Part shown: piece by piece, positions 44,598 through 56,072 of the stretch
Layout: every line of letters begins with the position of its first letter
Numbering within the stretch: position 1 is the first letter of the stretch
DNA from: Pseudomonas sp. DTU_2021_1001937_2_SI_NGA_ILE_001
GTDB lineage: Bacteria; Pseudomonadota; Gammaproteobacteria; Pseudomonadales; Pseudomonadaceae
Direction of reading: 5' to 3'
Length of the DNA: 64,000 bases
Assembly (NCBI RefSeq): GCF_032463525.1
Contig: NZ_CP135971.1
Location: forward strand, 2,604,001-2,668,000
Made by a program: the position numbers and the translations under genes
Notes under the pieces: model-generated
What the model was told of the DNA's origin: nothing
The model's database searches: none
The model's input: only the letters and a program-made list of their open reading frames with translations

Positions 44598-44631
44598 CTT
44601 GCAGCTTGCCGCTTGTAACTTGAAGCTTAGA
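44598..44631. repeat. cysD-side inverted end (heptamer array)
   Basis: The plus strand reads CTTGCAG, CTTGCCG, CTTGTAA, CTTGAAG, CTTAGA, the inverted and more diverged partner of the 44133-44166 array. The cysD stop codon (44627-44629) lies inside it. As sense RNA the two ends could pair at 29 of 34 positions, counting three G-U pairs. Confidence 0.78.
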
Positions 44632-45544
44632 AGTAGCCTTGACGTTTCTTGTCTTCCATCGAGCCGGCGCCATCGTGGTCGATGACACGGCCCTGGCGCT
44701 CGGACGTACGGGTCAGGAGCATTTCCTGGATGATGTCCGTCAGGGTCTCGGCCTGCGACTCGACGGCGCCGGTCAGCGGGTAGCAGCCGAGGGTACGGAA
44801 ACGCACCTTCTTCTTGACGATGCGCGCTTTCTCTTCCTCGGAGAGGTGCTCGAGGATGCGTTCGTCGTCGATCATGATCAGGGTGCCGTTCTTCTCGATG
44901 ACCTCACGCTCGGCGGCGAAGTACAGCGGCACGATCGGGATGCCTTCGAGGTAGATGTACTGCCAGATGTCCAGCTCGGTCCAGTTCGACAGCGGGAACA
45001 CGCGGATCGACTCGCCCTTGTTGACCTTGCCGTTGTAGACGTTCCACAGCTCGGGACGCTGGTTCTTGGGGTCCCAGCGGTGCTTGCTGTCGCGGAACGA
45101 GTAGACGCGCTCCTTGGCCCGCGACTTCTCTTCGTCGCGCCGTGCGCCGCCGAACGCGGCATCGAAGCCGTGCTTGTCCAGTGCCTGCTTGAGGCCCTGG
45201 GTCTTCATGATGTCGGTGTGCTTGGCACTGCCGTGAGTGAAGGGGTTGATACCCTGTGCAACGCCCTCGGGGTTGACGTGGGTGATCAGCTCCAGGCCCA
45301 TTTCCTCGACCATCTTGTCGCGGAAGCGGTACATCTCCTGGAATTTCCAGCGGGTGTCGACATGCATCACCGGGAACGGCAATTTGCCCGGGAAGAAGGC
45401 CTTGCGTGCCAGATGCAGCATCACGGCCGAATCCTTGCCGATCGAGTACAGCATCACCGGGTTATCGAACTCGGCGGCGACCTCGCGGATGATGTGGATG
45501 CTTTCCGCCTCCAGCTGTTTCAGATGCGTCAGTTTGTCAACCAT
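44627..45544 (-). CDS. cysD: Sulfate adenylyltransferase subunit 2
   Basis: CysD is the PP-loop catalytic subunit that forms APS from sulfate and ATP, with CysN as GTPase partner. The 305-residue protein has the PP-loop motif [58 protein letters not shown] and [14 protein letters not shown]. The C-terminus ends in KKRQGYF, the usual family ending, so the protein is intact even though its stop codon lies within the inserted element's inverted end. About 230 bp upstream separate it from the Nif3-like gene and probably hold its promoter. Confidence 0.97.
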   Translation of the reverse strand: MVDKLTHLKQLEAESIHIIREVAAEFDNPVMLYSIGKDSAVMLHLARKAFFPGKLPFPVMHVDTRWKFQEMYRFRDKMVEEMGLELITHVNPEGVAQGINPFTHGSAKHTDIMKTQGLKQALDKHGFDAAFGGARRDEEKSRAKERVYSFRDSKHRWDPKNQRPELWNVYNGKVNKGESIRVFPLSNWTELDIWQYIYLEGIPIVPLYFAAEREVIEKNGTLIMIDDERILEHLSEEEKARIVKKKVRFRTLGCYPLTGAVESQAETLTDIIQEMLLTRTSERQGRVIDHDGAGSMEDKKRQGYF

Positions 45545-45704
45545 GGCTACTCACGGATTGCTGGTGTTGGGTTCGGACCGCCGGGTATCGCAAGGCGCCA
45601 TCGCGGCGCGAGCCCACCCGGAAACCGAGTCCTGTTGCGGCCTACGGGCCGTATTCGAGCCGCGCACTTTATCATGCCGTGGCGGCTCACTTCAGCGCGT
45701 CAGG

Positions 45705-45721
45705 TAGATCGAAACGATCTA
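45705..45721. repeat. Palindrome upstream of cysD
   Basis: TAGATCG, spacer AAA, CGATCTA: perfect 7-bp arms about 160 bp before cysD. The minus strand has TATATC just upstream of it and TGATAAAGT closer to the gene, each a possible -10. It may be an operator for a sulfur-responsive regulator, but no known consensus is matched with confidence. Confidence 0.35.
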
Positions 45722-45776
45722 ACGATATAGCCGCCCGTTCGGTGTGAAGACCCGGCCTGGGCGGCCATGCGGCGGA

Positions 45777-46535
45777 TCACACCGGGTTCGGGCAGTCGAT
45801 GAACAGGTGCTCGACCGCAAACCGGCGCGCCAGGTAGTCGCCCAGTGCCTGCACGCCATAACGCTCGGTGGCGTGGTGTCCGGCAGCGATGAAACTGACG
45901 CCGTTCTCCTGGGCGCTGTGGAAGGTCTGCTCCGAGGCCTCGCCGCTGAAATACAGGTCCACGCCTTCGGCGATCGCCCGGTCGATGTAGCCCTGGCCAC
46001 CACCGGAACACCAGCCCACGCGCTGGACCATGCGCTGACCTTCGATGAGCAGCGGCTCGCGGCCCAGCACTTCCTGGATTCGGCGGGCGAAATCCCGCGC
46101 GCTGACCGGTTCGGCCAGCGAGCCGACCAGGCCCACCACCTTGGCGTCATTGGGATCGAGCGGACCTTCGACGGTAATGTCCAGTTGCCGGGCCAGCTGC
46201 ACGTTGTTGCCCACTTCGGGGTGCACGTCCAGCGGCAGGTGGTAGGCGAGCAGGCTGATGTCGTGCTTGAGCAGGGTCTTCAGGCGCCGCTGCTTCATGC
46301 CTACCACGCAGGGGTTCTCGCCTTTCCAGAAATAGCCATGATGGACCAGCACCAGATCCGCCTGGGCCTCCACCGCTGCATCCAGCAGTGCCTGGCTGGC
46401 GGTGACGCCACTGACGATACGCATCACCTGCGGTCGACCTTCGACCTGCAGACCATTGGGGCAGTAATCCTGGATACGCGCACTGTTGAGGTAGCGGTCG
46501 GCTTCTTCGACCAGCGTGCTGAGGGCGACGGCCAT
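45777..46535 (-). CDS. Nif3-like dinuclear metal centre protein (YbgI/DUF34 family)
   Basis: The 252-residue protein belongs to the widespread NIF3/YbgI family. Visible motifs are NGLQVEGRPQVMRIVSGVTAS, VLVHHGYFWKGE (metal-binding His pair), LLAYHLPLDVHPEVGNNVQLA, and a late IAAGHHATERYGVQALGDYL that completes the metal site. It is often annotated as GTP cyclohydrolase I type 2, but the cellular function is unsettled. GAGGAACC precedes the ATG. It lies upstream of cysD on the same strand and divergent from algW. Confidence 0.9.
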   Translation of the reverse strand: MAVALSTLVEEADRYLNSARIQDYCPNGLQVEGRPQVMRIVSGVTASQALLDAAVEAQADLVLVHHGYFWKGENPCVVGMKQRRLKTLLKHDISLLAYHLPLDVHPEVGNNVQLARQLDITVEGPLDPNDAKVVGLVGSLAEPVSARDFARRIQEVLGREPLLIEGQRMVQRVGWCSGGGQGYIDRAIAEGVDLYFSGEASEQTFHSAQENGVSFIAAGHHATERYGVQALGDYLARRFAVEHLFIDCPNPV

Positions 46536-46631
46536 GGAGAGGTTCCTCGATCAAGAGTTGGGTAAGGGCAAAGACAGCGTCGTAGACGGGTTAATTGCAC
46601 ACGAATAGAGAGACAGCGCCCACAGGGCTCG

Positions 46632-46637
46632 TATAAT
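46632..46637 (+). promoter_or_regulatory. Candidate -10 box of algW
   Basis: A perfect TATAAT lies 65 bp before the algW ATG. No good -35 is present at 16-18 bp. GCCATTATGGC follows at 46642-46652 close to the expected start. The rest of the 167-bp nif3-like/algW gap shows nothing else. Confidence 0.45.
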
Positions 46638-46702
46638 GCCCGCCATTATGGCGCACCCCGGCTGCAAAATTCTGCGCCCATCACCATCCAGGACTTCTTC
46701 GA

Positions 46703-47866
<1,164 letters not shown>

Positions 47867-47885
47867 CCCTGCTCAGGACGGGACA

Positions 47886-47926
47886 ACACACAAAAAAGCC
47901 GCCCAAGGGGCGGCTTTTTTGTGTGT
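47886..47926. terminator. Bidirectional terminator between algW and hisC
   Basis: ACACACAAAAAAGCCGCCC and its exact complement flank an AAG loop: a 19-bp perfect stem with GC core and U-rich tails on both strands. It ends the convergent algW and his transcripts. Confidence 0.92.
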
Positions 47927-47936
47927 GGCAAGCGGC

Positions 47937-48989
47937 TCAGAGATCGCTCAGCCCGTCCAGCAGCGCCTGGTTCTGCTCCGGCGTGCCGATGCTGATGCGC
48001 AGGAACTGCGCGATACGCGCCTGCTTGAAGTGCCGTACGATCACGCCCTGCTCGCGCAGGCGCGCCGCCAGACCAGCAGCGTCGTGCTGCGGGTGGCGGG
48101 CGAAGATGAAGTTGGCTGCCGATGGCAGCACCTCGAAGCCCTTGCCCTGCAGCGCAGCAGTCAACGCCTCGCGGCTGGCAATCACCGCCTGGCGGGTGCT
48201 GTCGAAGTGCGCCTGGTCGTCGAAAGCGGCGGCCGCGCCGGCGATCGCCACACGGTCCAGCGGGTAGGAGTTGAAGCTGTTCTTGACCCGCTCCAGCGCC
48301 TCGATCAGGTCCGGATGCCCGACCGCCAGGCCGACCCGCAGGCCGGCCAGCGAGCGTGACTTGGACAGGGTCTGGGTCACCAGCAGGTTCGGGTAGCGGT
48401 CCACCAGGGTAATGGCCGTTTCGCCGCCAAAGTCGATGTACGCCTCGTCCACCACCACGACCGAGTCAGGACTGGCCTGGAGGATCTGTTCCACGGCCTC
48501 CAGGGCCAGCAGGCAACCGGTCGGCGCGTTGGGGTTGGGGAAGATGATGCCGCCATTGGGGCGCGCATAGTCGGCCGGGCGGATGCGGAACTGCTCGTCC
48601 AGCGCGACCGCCTCATGCTCGATGCCGTAGAGGCCGCAATATACCGGGTAAAAGCTGTAGCTGATGTCCGGAAACAGCAGCGGCAGATCGTGCTGGAACA
48701 GGCCGTGGAAGATGTGCGCCAGCACCTCGTCCGAACCATTGCCCAGGAACACCTGCTCAGGCTGCACCTGATAGTAGCGGGCCACCGCCTGCTTGAGCAG
48801 GTCGCTGTTGGGGTCCGGGTACAGACGCAGGTTGTCCGACAGCTCGGCGCGCATCGCCTCCAGCGCCTTCGGCGAAGGCCCGTAGGGGTTCTCGTTGGTG
48901 TTGAGCTTGACCAGCTTGGTCAGCTTGGGCTGCTCGCCCGGCACGTAGGGCACCAGGCTCTTGACGAAGGGACTCCAGAATTTGCTCAT
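47937..48989 (-). CDS. hisC: Histidinol-phosphate aminotransferase
   Basis: HisC is a PLP fold-type I enzyme that makes histidinol phosphate. The 350-residue protein has [14 protein letters not shown], the [12 protein letters not shown] segment, [22 protein letters not shown] and the PLP lysine in [15 protein letters not shown] chose ATG 48989 ([10 protein letters not shown]); a GTG two codons upstream overlaps the hisD stop. It is the last gene of hisG-hisD-hisC. A second hisC paralogue is common in Pseudomonas, so this would be hisC1. Confidence 0.94.
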   Translation of the reverse strand: MSKFWSPFVKSLVPYVPGEQPKLTKLVKLNTNENPYGPSPKALEAMRAELSDNLRLYPDPNSDLLKQAVARYYQVQPEQVFLGNGSDEVLAHIFHGLFQHDLPLLFPDISYSFYPVYCGLYGIEHEAVALDEQFRIRPADYARPNGGIIFPNPNAPTGCLLALEAVEQILQASPDSVVVVDEAYIDFGGETAITLVDRYPNLLVTQTLSKSRSLAGLRVGLAVGHPDLIEALERVKNSFNSYPLDRVAIAGAAAAFDDQAHFDSTRQAVIASREALTAALQGKGFEVLPSAANFIFARHPQHDAAGLAARLREQGVIVRHFKQARIAQFLRISIGTPEQNQALLDGLSDL

Positions 48990-48991
48990 GT

Positions 48992-50338
48992 TCACTCGCC
49001 TTGTTCGTTACGGCCTGGCTTGAAGCCGGGGTCGGTGATTCGGTACTCGGCACTGCGCGCGTGACCGCTCAGCGATTCGCCACGGGCCAGCACCGAGGCC
49101 GTCTTGCCCAGTTCGGACGCGCCCTGCGGCGAACAGAAGATGATCGACGAGCGCTTCTGGAAGTCATAAACCCCCAGCGGCGAGGAGAAACGCGCGGTGC
49201 CGGAGGTCGGCAACACGTGATTGGGGCCGGCACAGTAGTCGCCCAGCGCCTCGGAGGTGTGACGCCCCATGAAGATCGCGCCGGCGTGGCGGATCTGTGG
49301 CAGCCAGGCCTGCGGGTCTTCCACCGACAGCTCCAGGTGCTCGGGCGCGATGCGGTTGGCGACGTCGATGGCCTGCTGCATGTCGGCCACCTTGATCAGC
49401 GCGCCACGGCCGTTGATCGAGGTCTCGATGATCGCGGCGCGGTCCATGGTCGGCAGCAGCCGGGCGATGCTCGCCGCGACACGGTCGAGGAATTCACCGT
49501 CCGGGCTGACCAGGATGGCCTGTGCATCTTCGTCGTGCTCGGCCTGGGAAAACAGGTCCATGGCGATCCAGTCGGGGTCGGTCTGGCCGTCGCAGACCAC
49601 CAGGATCTCCGACGGGCCGGCGATCATGTCGATACCGACCTGGCCGAACACATGGCGCTTGGCGGTGGCCACATAGATGTTGCCGGGGCCGACCACCTTG
49701 TCGACCTGCGGCACGCTTTCGGTACCGTAGGCCAGTGCGGCGACGGCCTGGGCACCACCGATGGTGAACACGCGGTCGACCCCGGCGATGCACGCGGCGG
49801 CCAGTACCAGCTCGTTGATTTCACCGCGTGGCGTCGGCACCACCATGACCACTTCGGCCACCCCGGCAACCTTGGCCGGAATCGCGTTCATCAGTACCGA
49901 AGACGGGTAGGAAGCCTTGCCACCGGGCACATAGAGACCGGCGCGGTCGAGCGGCGTGACCTTCTGGCCCAGCACGGTGCCGTCCGCCTCGGTGTAGCTC
50001 CAGGAATCCTGCTTCTGCTTTTCGTGGTAGCTGCGCACCCGCTGGGCGGCCACTTCCAGGGCCTGGCGCTGGGCCGGTGAAATACGCGTCAGGGCCTGCT
50101 CCAGGCGCTCGCGCGGCAGGATCAGGTCAGCCATGCGGGTAGCCTGCACCGCGTCGAAGCGCTGGGTGAATTCCACCAGGGCGGCATCGCCACGCTCGCG
50201 CACGGCCTTGATGATGTCCAGCACCCGCTGGTTGACCGCGTCGTCGGACACACTTTCCCAGCTCAGCAGATGATCCAGATGTCGGGCGAAATCCGGGTCG
50301 GCAGCATCGAGTCGGCGTATTGCGGTGGACGTGGTCAT
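48992..50338 (-). CDS. hisD: Histidinol dehydrogenase
   Basis: HisD oxidises histidinol to histidine in two NAD-dependent steps at a zinc site. The 448-residue protein has the signature region around [56 protein letters not shown], and the catalytic [10 protein letters not shown] (Glu-His). I chose ATG 50338 ([14 protein letters not shown]) with GAGG upstream; 13 further in-frame codons lie in the leader. The 175-bp gap to hisG contains strong potential RNA structure. Confidence 0.95.
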   Translation of the reverse strand: MTTSTAIRRLDAADPDFARHLDHLLSWESVSDDAVNQRVLDIIKAVRERGDAALVEFTQRFDAVQATRMADLILPRERLEQALTRISPAQRQALEVAAQRVRSYHEKQKQDSWSYTEADGTVLGQKVTPLDRAGLYVPGGKASYPSSVLMNAIPAKVAGVAEVVMVVPTPRGEINELVLAAACIAGVDRVFTIGGAQAVAALAYGTESVPQVDKVVGPGNIYVATAKRHVFGQVGIDMIAGPSEILVVCDGQTDPDWIAMDLFSQAEHDEDAQAILVSPDGEFLDRVAASIARLLPTMDRAAIIETSINGRGALIKVADMQQAIDVANRIAPEHLELSVEDPQAWLPQIRHAGAIFMGRHTSEALGDYCAGPNHVLPTSGTARFSSPLGVYDFQKRSSIIFCSPQGASELGKTASVLARGESLSGHARSAEYRITDPGFKPGRNEQGE

Positions 50339-50366
50339 AGCGAGGGCCTCAGTAATTGGCGAATGC

Positions 50367-50433
50367 TCAGGTGCCATAAGCTACCAAGCTATCCGCGCTG
50401 GCACCTGAACAATCTGGCTATGACACGGATAGC
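50367..50433 (-). promoter_or_regulatory. Predicted H-type RNA pseudoknot in the hisG-hisD interval
   Basis: On the minus-strand RNA, GCUAUCCG (50426-50433) can pair with CGGAUAGC (50388-50395), and UCAGGUGCCA (50399-50408) with UGGCACCUGA (50367-50376). The pairs interlock: 8-bp stem 1, 10-bp stem 2, with joining segments of 17, 3 and 11 nt. Both stems are perfect. The last arm ends 28 nt before the hisD AUG. This is the topology of a cis-regulatory pseudoknot, but no ligand or family is recognised. The two stems could also be alternative hairpins. Confidence 0.6.
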
Positions 50434-50463
50434 GGGGCGCGACACGAGGGCCGCGCGATCAGA

Positions 50464-50515
50464 AGCAGGTCAGTGAAGGGCTCCGGCTTTACAGCCGTCT
50501 CTTCAAAGACCTGCT
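50464..50515 (-). other. Extended hairpin at the hisG 3' end
   Basis: AGCAGGTC/GACCTGCT (outer 8 bp), TGAAG/CTTCA and CGGCT/AGCCG (apical, 4-nt loop) nest in one 52-nt hairpin. It includes the first bases of the hisG stop codon. No U-run follows on the minus strand, so it is more likely an mRNA stabiliser, processing site or attenuator than a terminator. Confidence 0.5.
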
Positions 50516-51149
50516 AGCTATGGTGTCGGGACTCGACGGCGTTGCGCAGGGTGTCGATCAGCGCCTGGATGCGCGCGTGCTGCATCTTCATGGAGGCCTT
50601 GTTGACCACCAGGCGGGAACTGACGGTGGCGATCAGCTCTTGGGGTTCGAGACCGTTGGCACGCAGGGTGTTGCCGGTGTCGACCACGTCGATGATCTTG
50701 TCCGCCAGGCCGACCAGCGGCGCCAGCTCCATGGAGCCGTAGAGCTTGATGATGTCGACCTGACGCCCCTGCTCGGCGTAGTAGCGCTTGGCGACATTGA
50801 CGAACTTGGTCGCCACGCGCAGGCGCCCCTTGGGCTCGGGCGCACCGATGGCGCCAGCGGTCATCAGCTTGCAGCGGGCGATCTCGAGGTCCAGCGGCTC
50901 GTAAAGGCCCTGGCCGCCGAATTCCATCAGCACGTCCTTGCCGGCCACGCCCAGGTCCGCCGCACCATGCTCGACATAGGTCGGCACATCGGTGGCACGC
51001 ACGATCAGCAGGCGGACATCCTCCTGGGTCGTGGGAATGATGAGCTTGCGGCTCTTGTCCGGATTCTCGGTCGGCACGATGCCCGCTGCGGCGAGCAGCG
51101 GCAGGGTGTCGTCGAGGATGCGGCCCTTGGACAATGCGATGGTCAGCAT
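50514..51149 (-). CDS. hisG: ATP phosphoribosyltransferase, short form
   Basis: HisG starts histidine synthesis by condensing ATP and PRPP. The 211-residue protein is the short form, which lacks the C-terminal regulatory domain and needs HisZ, not encoded here. It shows [28 protein letters not shown] and the PRPP loop region DIIDVV-type [21 protein letters not shown]. It follows murA by 155 bp on the same strand and precedes hisD by 175 bp. Confidence 0.95.
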   Translation of the reverse strand: MLTIALSKGRILDDTLPLLAAAGIVPTENPDKSRKLIIPTTQEDVRLLIVRATDVPTYVEHGAADLGVAGKDVLMEFGGQGLYEPLDLEIARCKLMTAGAIGAPEPKGRLRVATKFVNVAKRYYAEQGRQVDIIKLYGSMELAPLVGLADKIIDVVDTGNTLRANGLEPQELIATVSSRLVVNKASMKMQHARIQALIDTLRNAVESRHHS

Positions 51150-51265
51150 GGGGAAACTCGGGTCCTTATCAGGAAGCTCATGCCCTGGTGGCGAACCCCA
51201 GAGCTTACCCGATACGCAGGGACATTGCGCGATCAGGCAAAGGAAATCTCGGCGCTACATGGAAC

Positions 51266-51298
51266 GACGGCCCCGATACCGGTGGCATCGGGGCCGTC
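51266..51298 (-). other. Stem-loop after murA
   Basis: GACGGCCCCGAT (51266-51277) and ATCGGGGCCGTC (51287-51298) are perfect 12-bp arms directly after the murA stop. On the minus strand only GTTCC follows, so the U-tract is poor. It may be a weak terminator or an intercistronic hairpin protecting the murA mRNA while hisG is cotranscribed. Confidence 0.5.
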
Positions 51299-51304
51299 TG
51301 TTCA

Positions 51305-52832
<1,528 letters not shown>

Positions 52833-52876
52833 GCTTAACCTCGATCGGCGCCCTGTGCGCGCGGGTCGGCCATGAT

Positions 52877-52919
52877 ACAAAAAAGCCCCTGCAATGCGAA
52901 CCCCGCACGGACAGGGGGC
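52877..52919 (-). terminator. Intrinsic terminator after the mla operon
   Basis: On the minus strand CCCCTG and CAGGGG pair, with an inner TGCG/CGCA stem, followed by CTTTTTTG. It separates the mla operon from ibaG-murA. Confidence 0.8.
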
Positions 52920-52926
52920 GTGCCCG

Positions 52927-53241
52927 TCAGGCCGGGGTCGGCGTGGCGAATAGCTCGCTGGCCCCGGAAACCTCGGCAATCTTGCGCATGTCCTCGGGCA
53001 TGGAATGCACACTGACCGACTTGCCCGCCACAGCGGCATCACGCATGAAGGCCAGCAGCAGGGCCAGGCCAACGCTGGTGGACCGGCTGACCCCGGAACA
53101 GTCGATGACCAGTGTCGGCAGCGTGCTGGAACGGATCAGCGCCGCGCCCTGCTTGCGCAGCAGCGGGCCGGTGCTGTAGTCCAGCACGCCGACCAGCCGC
53201 AGCTCGCCAGCCCCGATCAGGCGTACGGCAGACTCGGTCAT
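52927..53241 (-). CDS. mlaB: STAS-domain protein MlaB
   Basis: MlaB is a cytosolic STAS-domain protein that stabilises the MlaFE ABC complex. The 104-residue protein has GELRLVGVLDYSTGPLLRKQG, the STAS core TLVIDCSGVSRSTSVGLALLLAFMRDA (the SxxST-type loop), and VHSMPEDMRKIAEVSGASELF. ATG 53241 overlaps the mlaC stop. The homologue in P. putida is Ttg2E, linked to toluene tolerance by genetic studies. Confidence 0.9.
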   Translation of the reverse strand: MTESAVRLIGAGELRLVGVLDYSTGPLLRKQGAALIRSSTLPTLVIDCSGVSRSTSVGLALLLAFMRDAAVAGKSVSVHSMPEDMRKIAEVSGASELFATPTPA

Positions 53242-53900
53242 TGCGCCGACTTCTCGGTGGCCTGATCGGTGACTTCCTTGGCCTTGGCGACTTCGCCGGC
53301 CCAACCATCGATGGTCTTGTCCAGGTCGTTGCCGTTGCGCTGCATGGCGTCGGCGAACTGGTCACGGAACAGCTTGCCGATGTTGATGCCGTTGATGATC
53401 ACGTTGCGCACCTTCCACTGGCCGTTGATCTTCTCCAGCGTGTAGGAAACCGGATAGACCGCACCGTTGTTGCCCTTGACCTGCATGTCGACACTGGTGC
53501 GGTCGCCGCTTTCATCCTTGGCAGGCGAAACGGTGATGCCCTGGTTGTTGTACTCCAGCAGCGCGTTGCCATAGAACTGCATCAGGCTGCGCTTGAAGTT
53601 TTCCTGGAAACGCTGCATCTGCTCGGGCGTCGCCTTGCGCGAGTACTTCACGGTCATGATGCTGCGCGAAATGCCATCGGCATCCACCACCGGCCCGACG
53701 ATGCGGTTCAGCGCGTCGTAGAAGGCGTTGGGGTTGGCCTTGTATTGCTCGCGGTTGGCCGACAGGTCGCTGAGCAACTGGTCGGTGGTCCCCTTCACCA
53801 GATCATGGGCCGACGGGGCGGCCGCCGCGTTGGCCAGCATCGGCAACACGGCCAGCAGGACCAGCAGGACCAGCAGACTGCGACGCAGGATAGAGATCAT
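53238..53900 (-). CDS. mlaC: Periplasmic phospholipid-binding protein MlaC
   Basis: MlaC shuttles phospholipids between the outer-membrane MlaA complex and MlaFEDB. The 220-residue protein has a cleavable signal peptide (RRSLLVLLVLLAVLPMLANAAAA) and the family domain (about residues 35-200, with ANPNAFYDALNRIVGPVVDADGISRSIM and WKVRNVIINGINIGKLFRDQF). It corresponds to P. putida Ttg2D. It is tightly coupled to mlaB and 10 bp from mlaD. Confidence 0.94.
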   Translation of the reverse strand: MISILRRSLLVLLVLLAVLPMLANAAAAPSAHDLVKGTTDQLLSDLSANREQYKANPNAFYDALNRIVGPVVDADGISRSIMTVKYSRKATPEQMQRFQENFKRSLMQFYGNALLEYNNQGITVSPAKDESGDRTSVDMQVKGNNGAVYPVSYTLEKINGQWKVRNVIINGINIGKLFRDQFADAMQRNGNDLDKTIDGWAGEVAKAKEVTDQATEKSAQ

Positions 53901-53910
53901 GGAAAGCTCC

Positions 53911-54378
53911 TTATTTGGCTTCTTTGCTCACGGTGTTGAGCAGGAATTTACCGATCAGGTCTTCGAGCACCAGGGACGACTGGGTGTCGTGGATCGTTCC
54001 GCCATCCTTGAGCAGGGTGTTGTCGCCACCCACGCTGATACCGACATATTTCTCACCCAGCAGACCGGCGGTGAGGATCGAAGCCGTGGAATCGGAAGGC
54101 AGGTTGTCGACCGACTTCTGGATTTCCATGGTCACCCGACCGGTGAAGGTGTCACGATCCAGATCGATCGCCGTCACCCGGCCGATGGTCACACCTGCCA
54201 TGCTCACCTTGGCTCTGACAGTCAAACCGGCGATATTGTCGAAGTAGGCGTAAAGTTTATAGGTGTCGCTGGTCGCGCTGGTGCTCAGACCACTGACACG
54301 CAGGGCCAGCAGGAGCAGGGCCAGGATGCCGGCCAGCAGGAACAGTCCGACACCGGTTTCGATGGCGCGGTTTTGCAT
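53911..54378 (-). CDS. mlaD: Mla substrate-binding protein MlaD
   Basis: MlaD is an inner-membrane-anchored MCE protein that forms a hexameric ring for lipid transfer. The 155-residue protein has one membrane anchor (ETGVGLFLLAGILALLLLALRVSG) and the MCE domain (YKLYAYFDNIAGLTVRAKVSMAGVTIGRVTAI ... LLGEKYVGISVGG). It corresponds to P. putida Ttg2C. Its ATG is immediately at the mlaE stop. Confidence 0.94.
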   Translation of the reverse strand: MQNRAIETGVGLFLLAGILALLLLALRVSGLSTSATSDTYKLYAYFDNIAGLTVRAKVSMAGVTIGRVTAIDLDRDTFTGRVTMEIQKSVDNLPSDSTASILTAGLLGEKYVGISVGGDNTLLKDGGTIHDTQSSLVLEDLIGKFLLNTVSKEAK

Positions 54379-55175
54379 CAGAAGTCTCCAAACATCAAGG
54401 CGGTCAGAATAAAGTCCAGGCCCAGCACTGCCAGCGAGGCGTATACCACGGTCCGGGTCGTGGCCCGACTGATCCCCTCGGAGGTGGGATCGCAGTCATA
54501 ACCCTGGAAAACGGCGATCCAGGTCACTACCAAGGCAAATACGACGCTTTTGATGAGGCCATTGAGCACATCGTCGGTAAAGGAAACGCTGCTCTGCATG
54601 TTGGACCAGAACGATCCTTCATAGACGCCGAGCCAGTCGATGGCCACCCACGAGCCTCCCCAGATCCCCACCACGCTGAAAATCAGGGTCAGCACCGGCA
54701 GCGAGATGAAGCCGGCCCAAAGGCGCGGCGCAATGATGTACTTGAGCGGGTCGACACCGATCATTTCCAGGCTCGACAGCTGCTCGGTGGATTTCATGTT
54801 GCCGATTTCGGCGGTCAGTGCCGAACCGGCACGCCCGGCGAACAGCAGCGCAGCGACCACCGGGGCCAGCTCGCGCAGCAGGGTCAGGGCGACCATCTGC
54901 CCCACCGCCTGCTCCGAACCGTACTTGGTGAGGATGCTGAAGCCCTGCAAGGCCAGCACCATGCCGATGAACATGCCCGAAACGACGATGATGATCAGCG
55001 ACATCACCCCTACCGAATACAGCTGCCGAACCAGCAGTTGGAAACCGCTGCCGACGCTGCTGCGCCCGAGCAGGGCATTGGCCAGGAAGATGCCGGAACG
55101 ACCGAGCACGGTCACCACATCGATGGCCGAGCGCCCGAGCAGGCGGATACGCTCCATGATTGATTTCTTGCGCAT
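54378..55175 (-). CDS. mlaE: Mla ABC permease MlaE
   Basis: MlaE is the polytopic permease of the lipid-asymmetry ABC transporter. The 265-residue protein has about five or six hydrophobic segments and the family motifs [78 protein letters not shown]. It corresponds to P. putida Ttg2B. Its start shares a base with the mlaF stop. The membrane topology was judged by eye. Confidence 0.95.
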   Translation of the reverse strand: MRKKSIMERIRLLGRSAIDVVTVLGRSGIFLANALLGRSSVGSGFQLLVRQLYSVGVMSLIIIVVSGMFIGMVLALQGFSILTKYGSEQAVGQMVALTLLRELAPVVAALLFAGRAGSALTAEIGNMKSTEQLSSLEMIGVDPLKYIIAPRLWAGFISLPVLTLIFSVVGIWGGSWVAIDWLGVYEGSFWSNMQSSVSFTDDVLNGLIKSVVFALVVTWIAVFQGYDCDPTSEGISRATTRTVVYASLAVLGLDFILTALMFGDF

Positions 55176-55984
55176 CAGCGCTTCCCCAACAGGTCTTCGC
55201 GAAAATCCGAGGCCGGATAGTGAAAAGGTACGGGACCATCCGGCTCACCGGTCATGAACTGGCGAATGCGCGGGTTATCCGAGGCCATCAGCTCTTGCGG
55301 CGTACCCTGCCCCAGCACCTGGCCATCGCCGACCACATAGAGGTAATCGGCGATGCTCGCGGTTTCGGTCAGATCGTGGGAGACCACGATGCTGGTGATT
55401 CCCAGGGCATCGTTGAGTAGACGGATAAGACGCACCAGAACGCCCATGGCAATGGGGTCCTGGCCGACGAACGGCTCGTCGTACATCAGGATCTCGGGGT
55501 CCATGGCGATGGCACGGGCCAGGGCGACCCGGCGCTTCATGCCGCCGGACAGCTCGTCGGGCATCAGTTCGACCGCACCGCGCAGACCAACGGCCTGCAG
55601 CTTGAGCAGCACGATGTCGCGGATCATGTCCTCCGGCAGTTCGGTGTGCACCCGCAGGGGGAAGGCCACGTTCTCGAACACGTCCAGGTCGGTGAACAAC
55701 GCGCCACTCTGGAACAGCACGCCCATGCGCTTGCGCGCATCGAACAGGTCGCCACGCGACAATTGCGGCAGGTTCTGGCCATTGACCCAGACCTCACCGG
55801 TATCCGGGCGCAGCTGGGCGCCCATCAGGCGCAGCAGCGTGGTCTTACCACAGCCCGATGGGCCCATGATCCCGGTGACCTTGCCCTTGGGAATACGGAT
55901 ATCGACATCGTTGAAAATGCTGCGGGCACCGCGCTTGAAGGTAACGCCCTTCAATTCGACCGCGTAAGCGTCATCGGCACTCAT
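55175..55984 (-). CDS. mlaF: Mla ABC ATPase MlaF
   Basis: MlaF powers the Mla system. The 269-residue protein has Walker A ([18 protein letters not shown]), the Q-loop [23 protein letters not shown], the signature [16 protein letters not shown], Walker [14 protein letters not shown] and the H-loop VVSHDL. AAGGAG precedes ATG 55984. It corresponds to P. putida Ttg2A and is first in mlaFEDCB, behind a promoter at 56073-56102. It is divergent from kdsD. Confidence 0.96.
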   Translation of the reverse strand: MSADDAYAVELKGVTFKRGARSIFNDVDIRIPKGKVTGIMGPSGCGKTTLLRLMGAQLRPDTGEVWVNGQNLPQLSRGDLFDARKRMGVLFQSGALFTDLDVFENVAFPLRVHTELPEDMIRDIVLLKLQAVGLRGAVELMPDELSGGMKRRVALARAIAMDPEILMYDEPFVGQDPIAMGVLVRLIRLLNDALGITSIVVSHDLTETASIADYLYVVGDGQVLGQGTPQELMASDNPRIRQFMTGEPDGPVPFHYPASDFREDLLGKR

Positions 55985-56072
55985 CTAAACTCCTTGCGAT
56001 ACGACCCAGTCATGGCGCCACCTCCGCCAGAGCGAAGGCAAGAGCGGCCTGAACGGGCCGGACAAGCCGCGC

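Larger units (their letters stand above)
44133..44631. mobile_element. IVS-like mini-element with heptamer inverted ends, inserted between cysD and cysNC
   Basis: A 499-bp insertion separates two genes that are normally adjacent. The outer 34 bases at each end (44133-44166 and 44598-44631) match in inverted orientation at 26 of 34 positions, with the inner 11 bases (CAAGCTGCAAG) identical. Each end is a run of about five heptamers of the form AGCTTNN. Between them lies one gene for a four-helix-bundle protein. Hand-counted GC over 44221-44520 is 158/300 (53%), against 119/180 (66%) over 43741-43920 in cysNC. No transposase and no clear target duplication were seen. The form recalls 23S rRNA intervening sequences. 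Mobility is inference. Confidence 0.7.

Noticed and set aside
44133-44631. A diversity-generating retroelement, suggested by the Avd-like protein
   Set aside because: No reverse transcriptase, template repeat or variable repeat is present in the window.
44524-44688. A longer N-terminus for the four-helix-bundle protein reaching back into cysD
   Set aside because: The extra residues are cysD and repeat sequence read out of frame. The family pattern begins at the GTG at 44523, which has its own AGGGAG.
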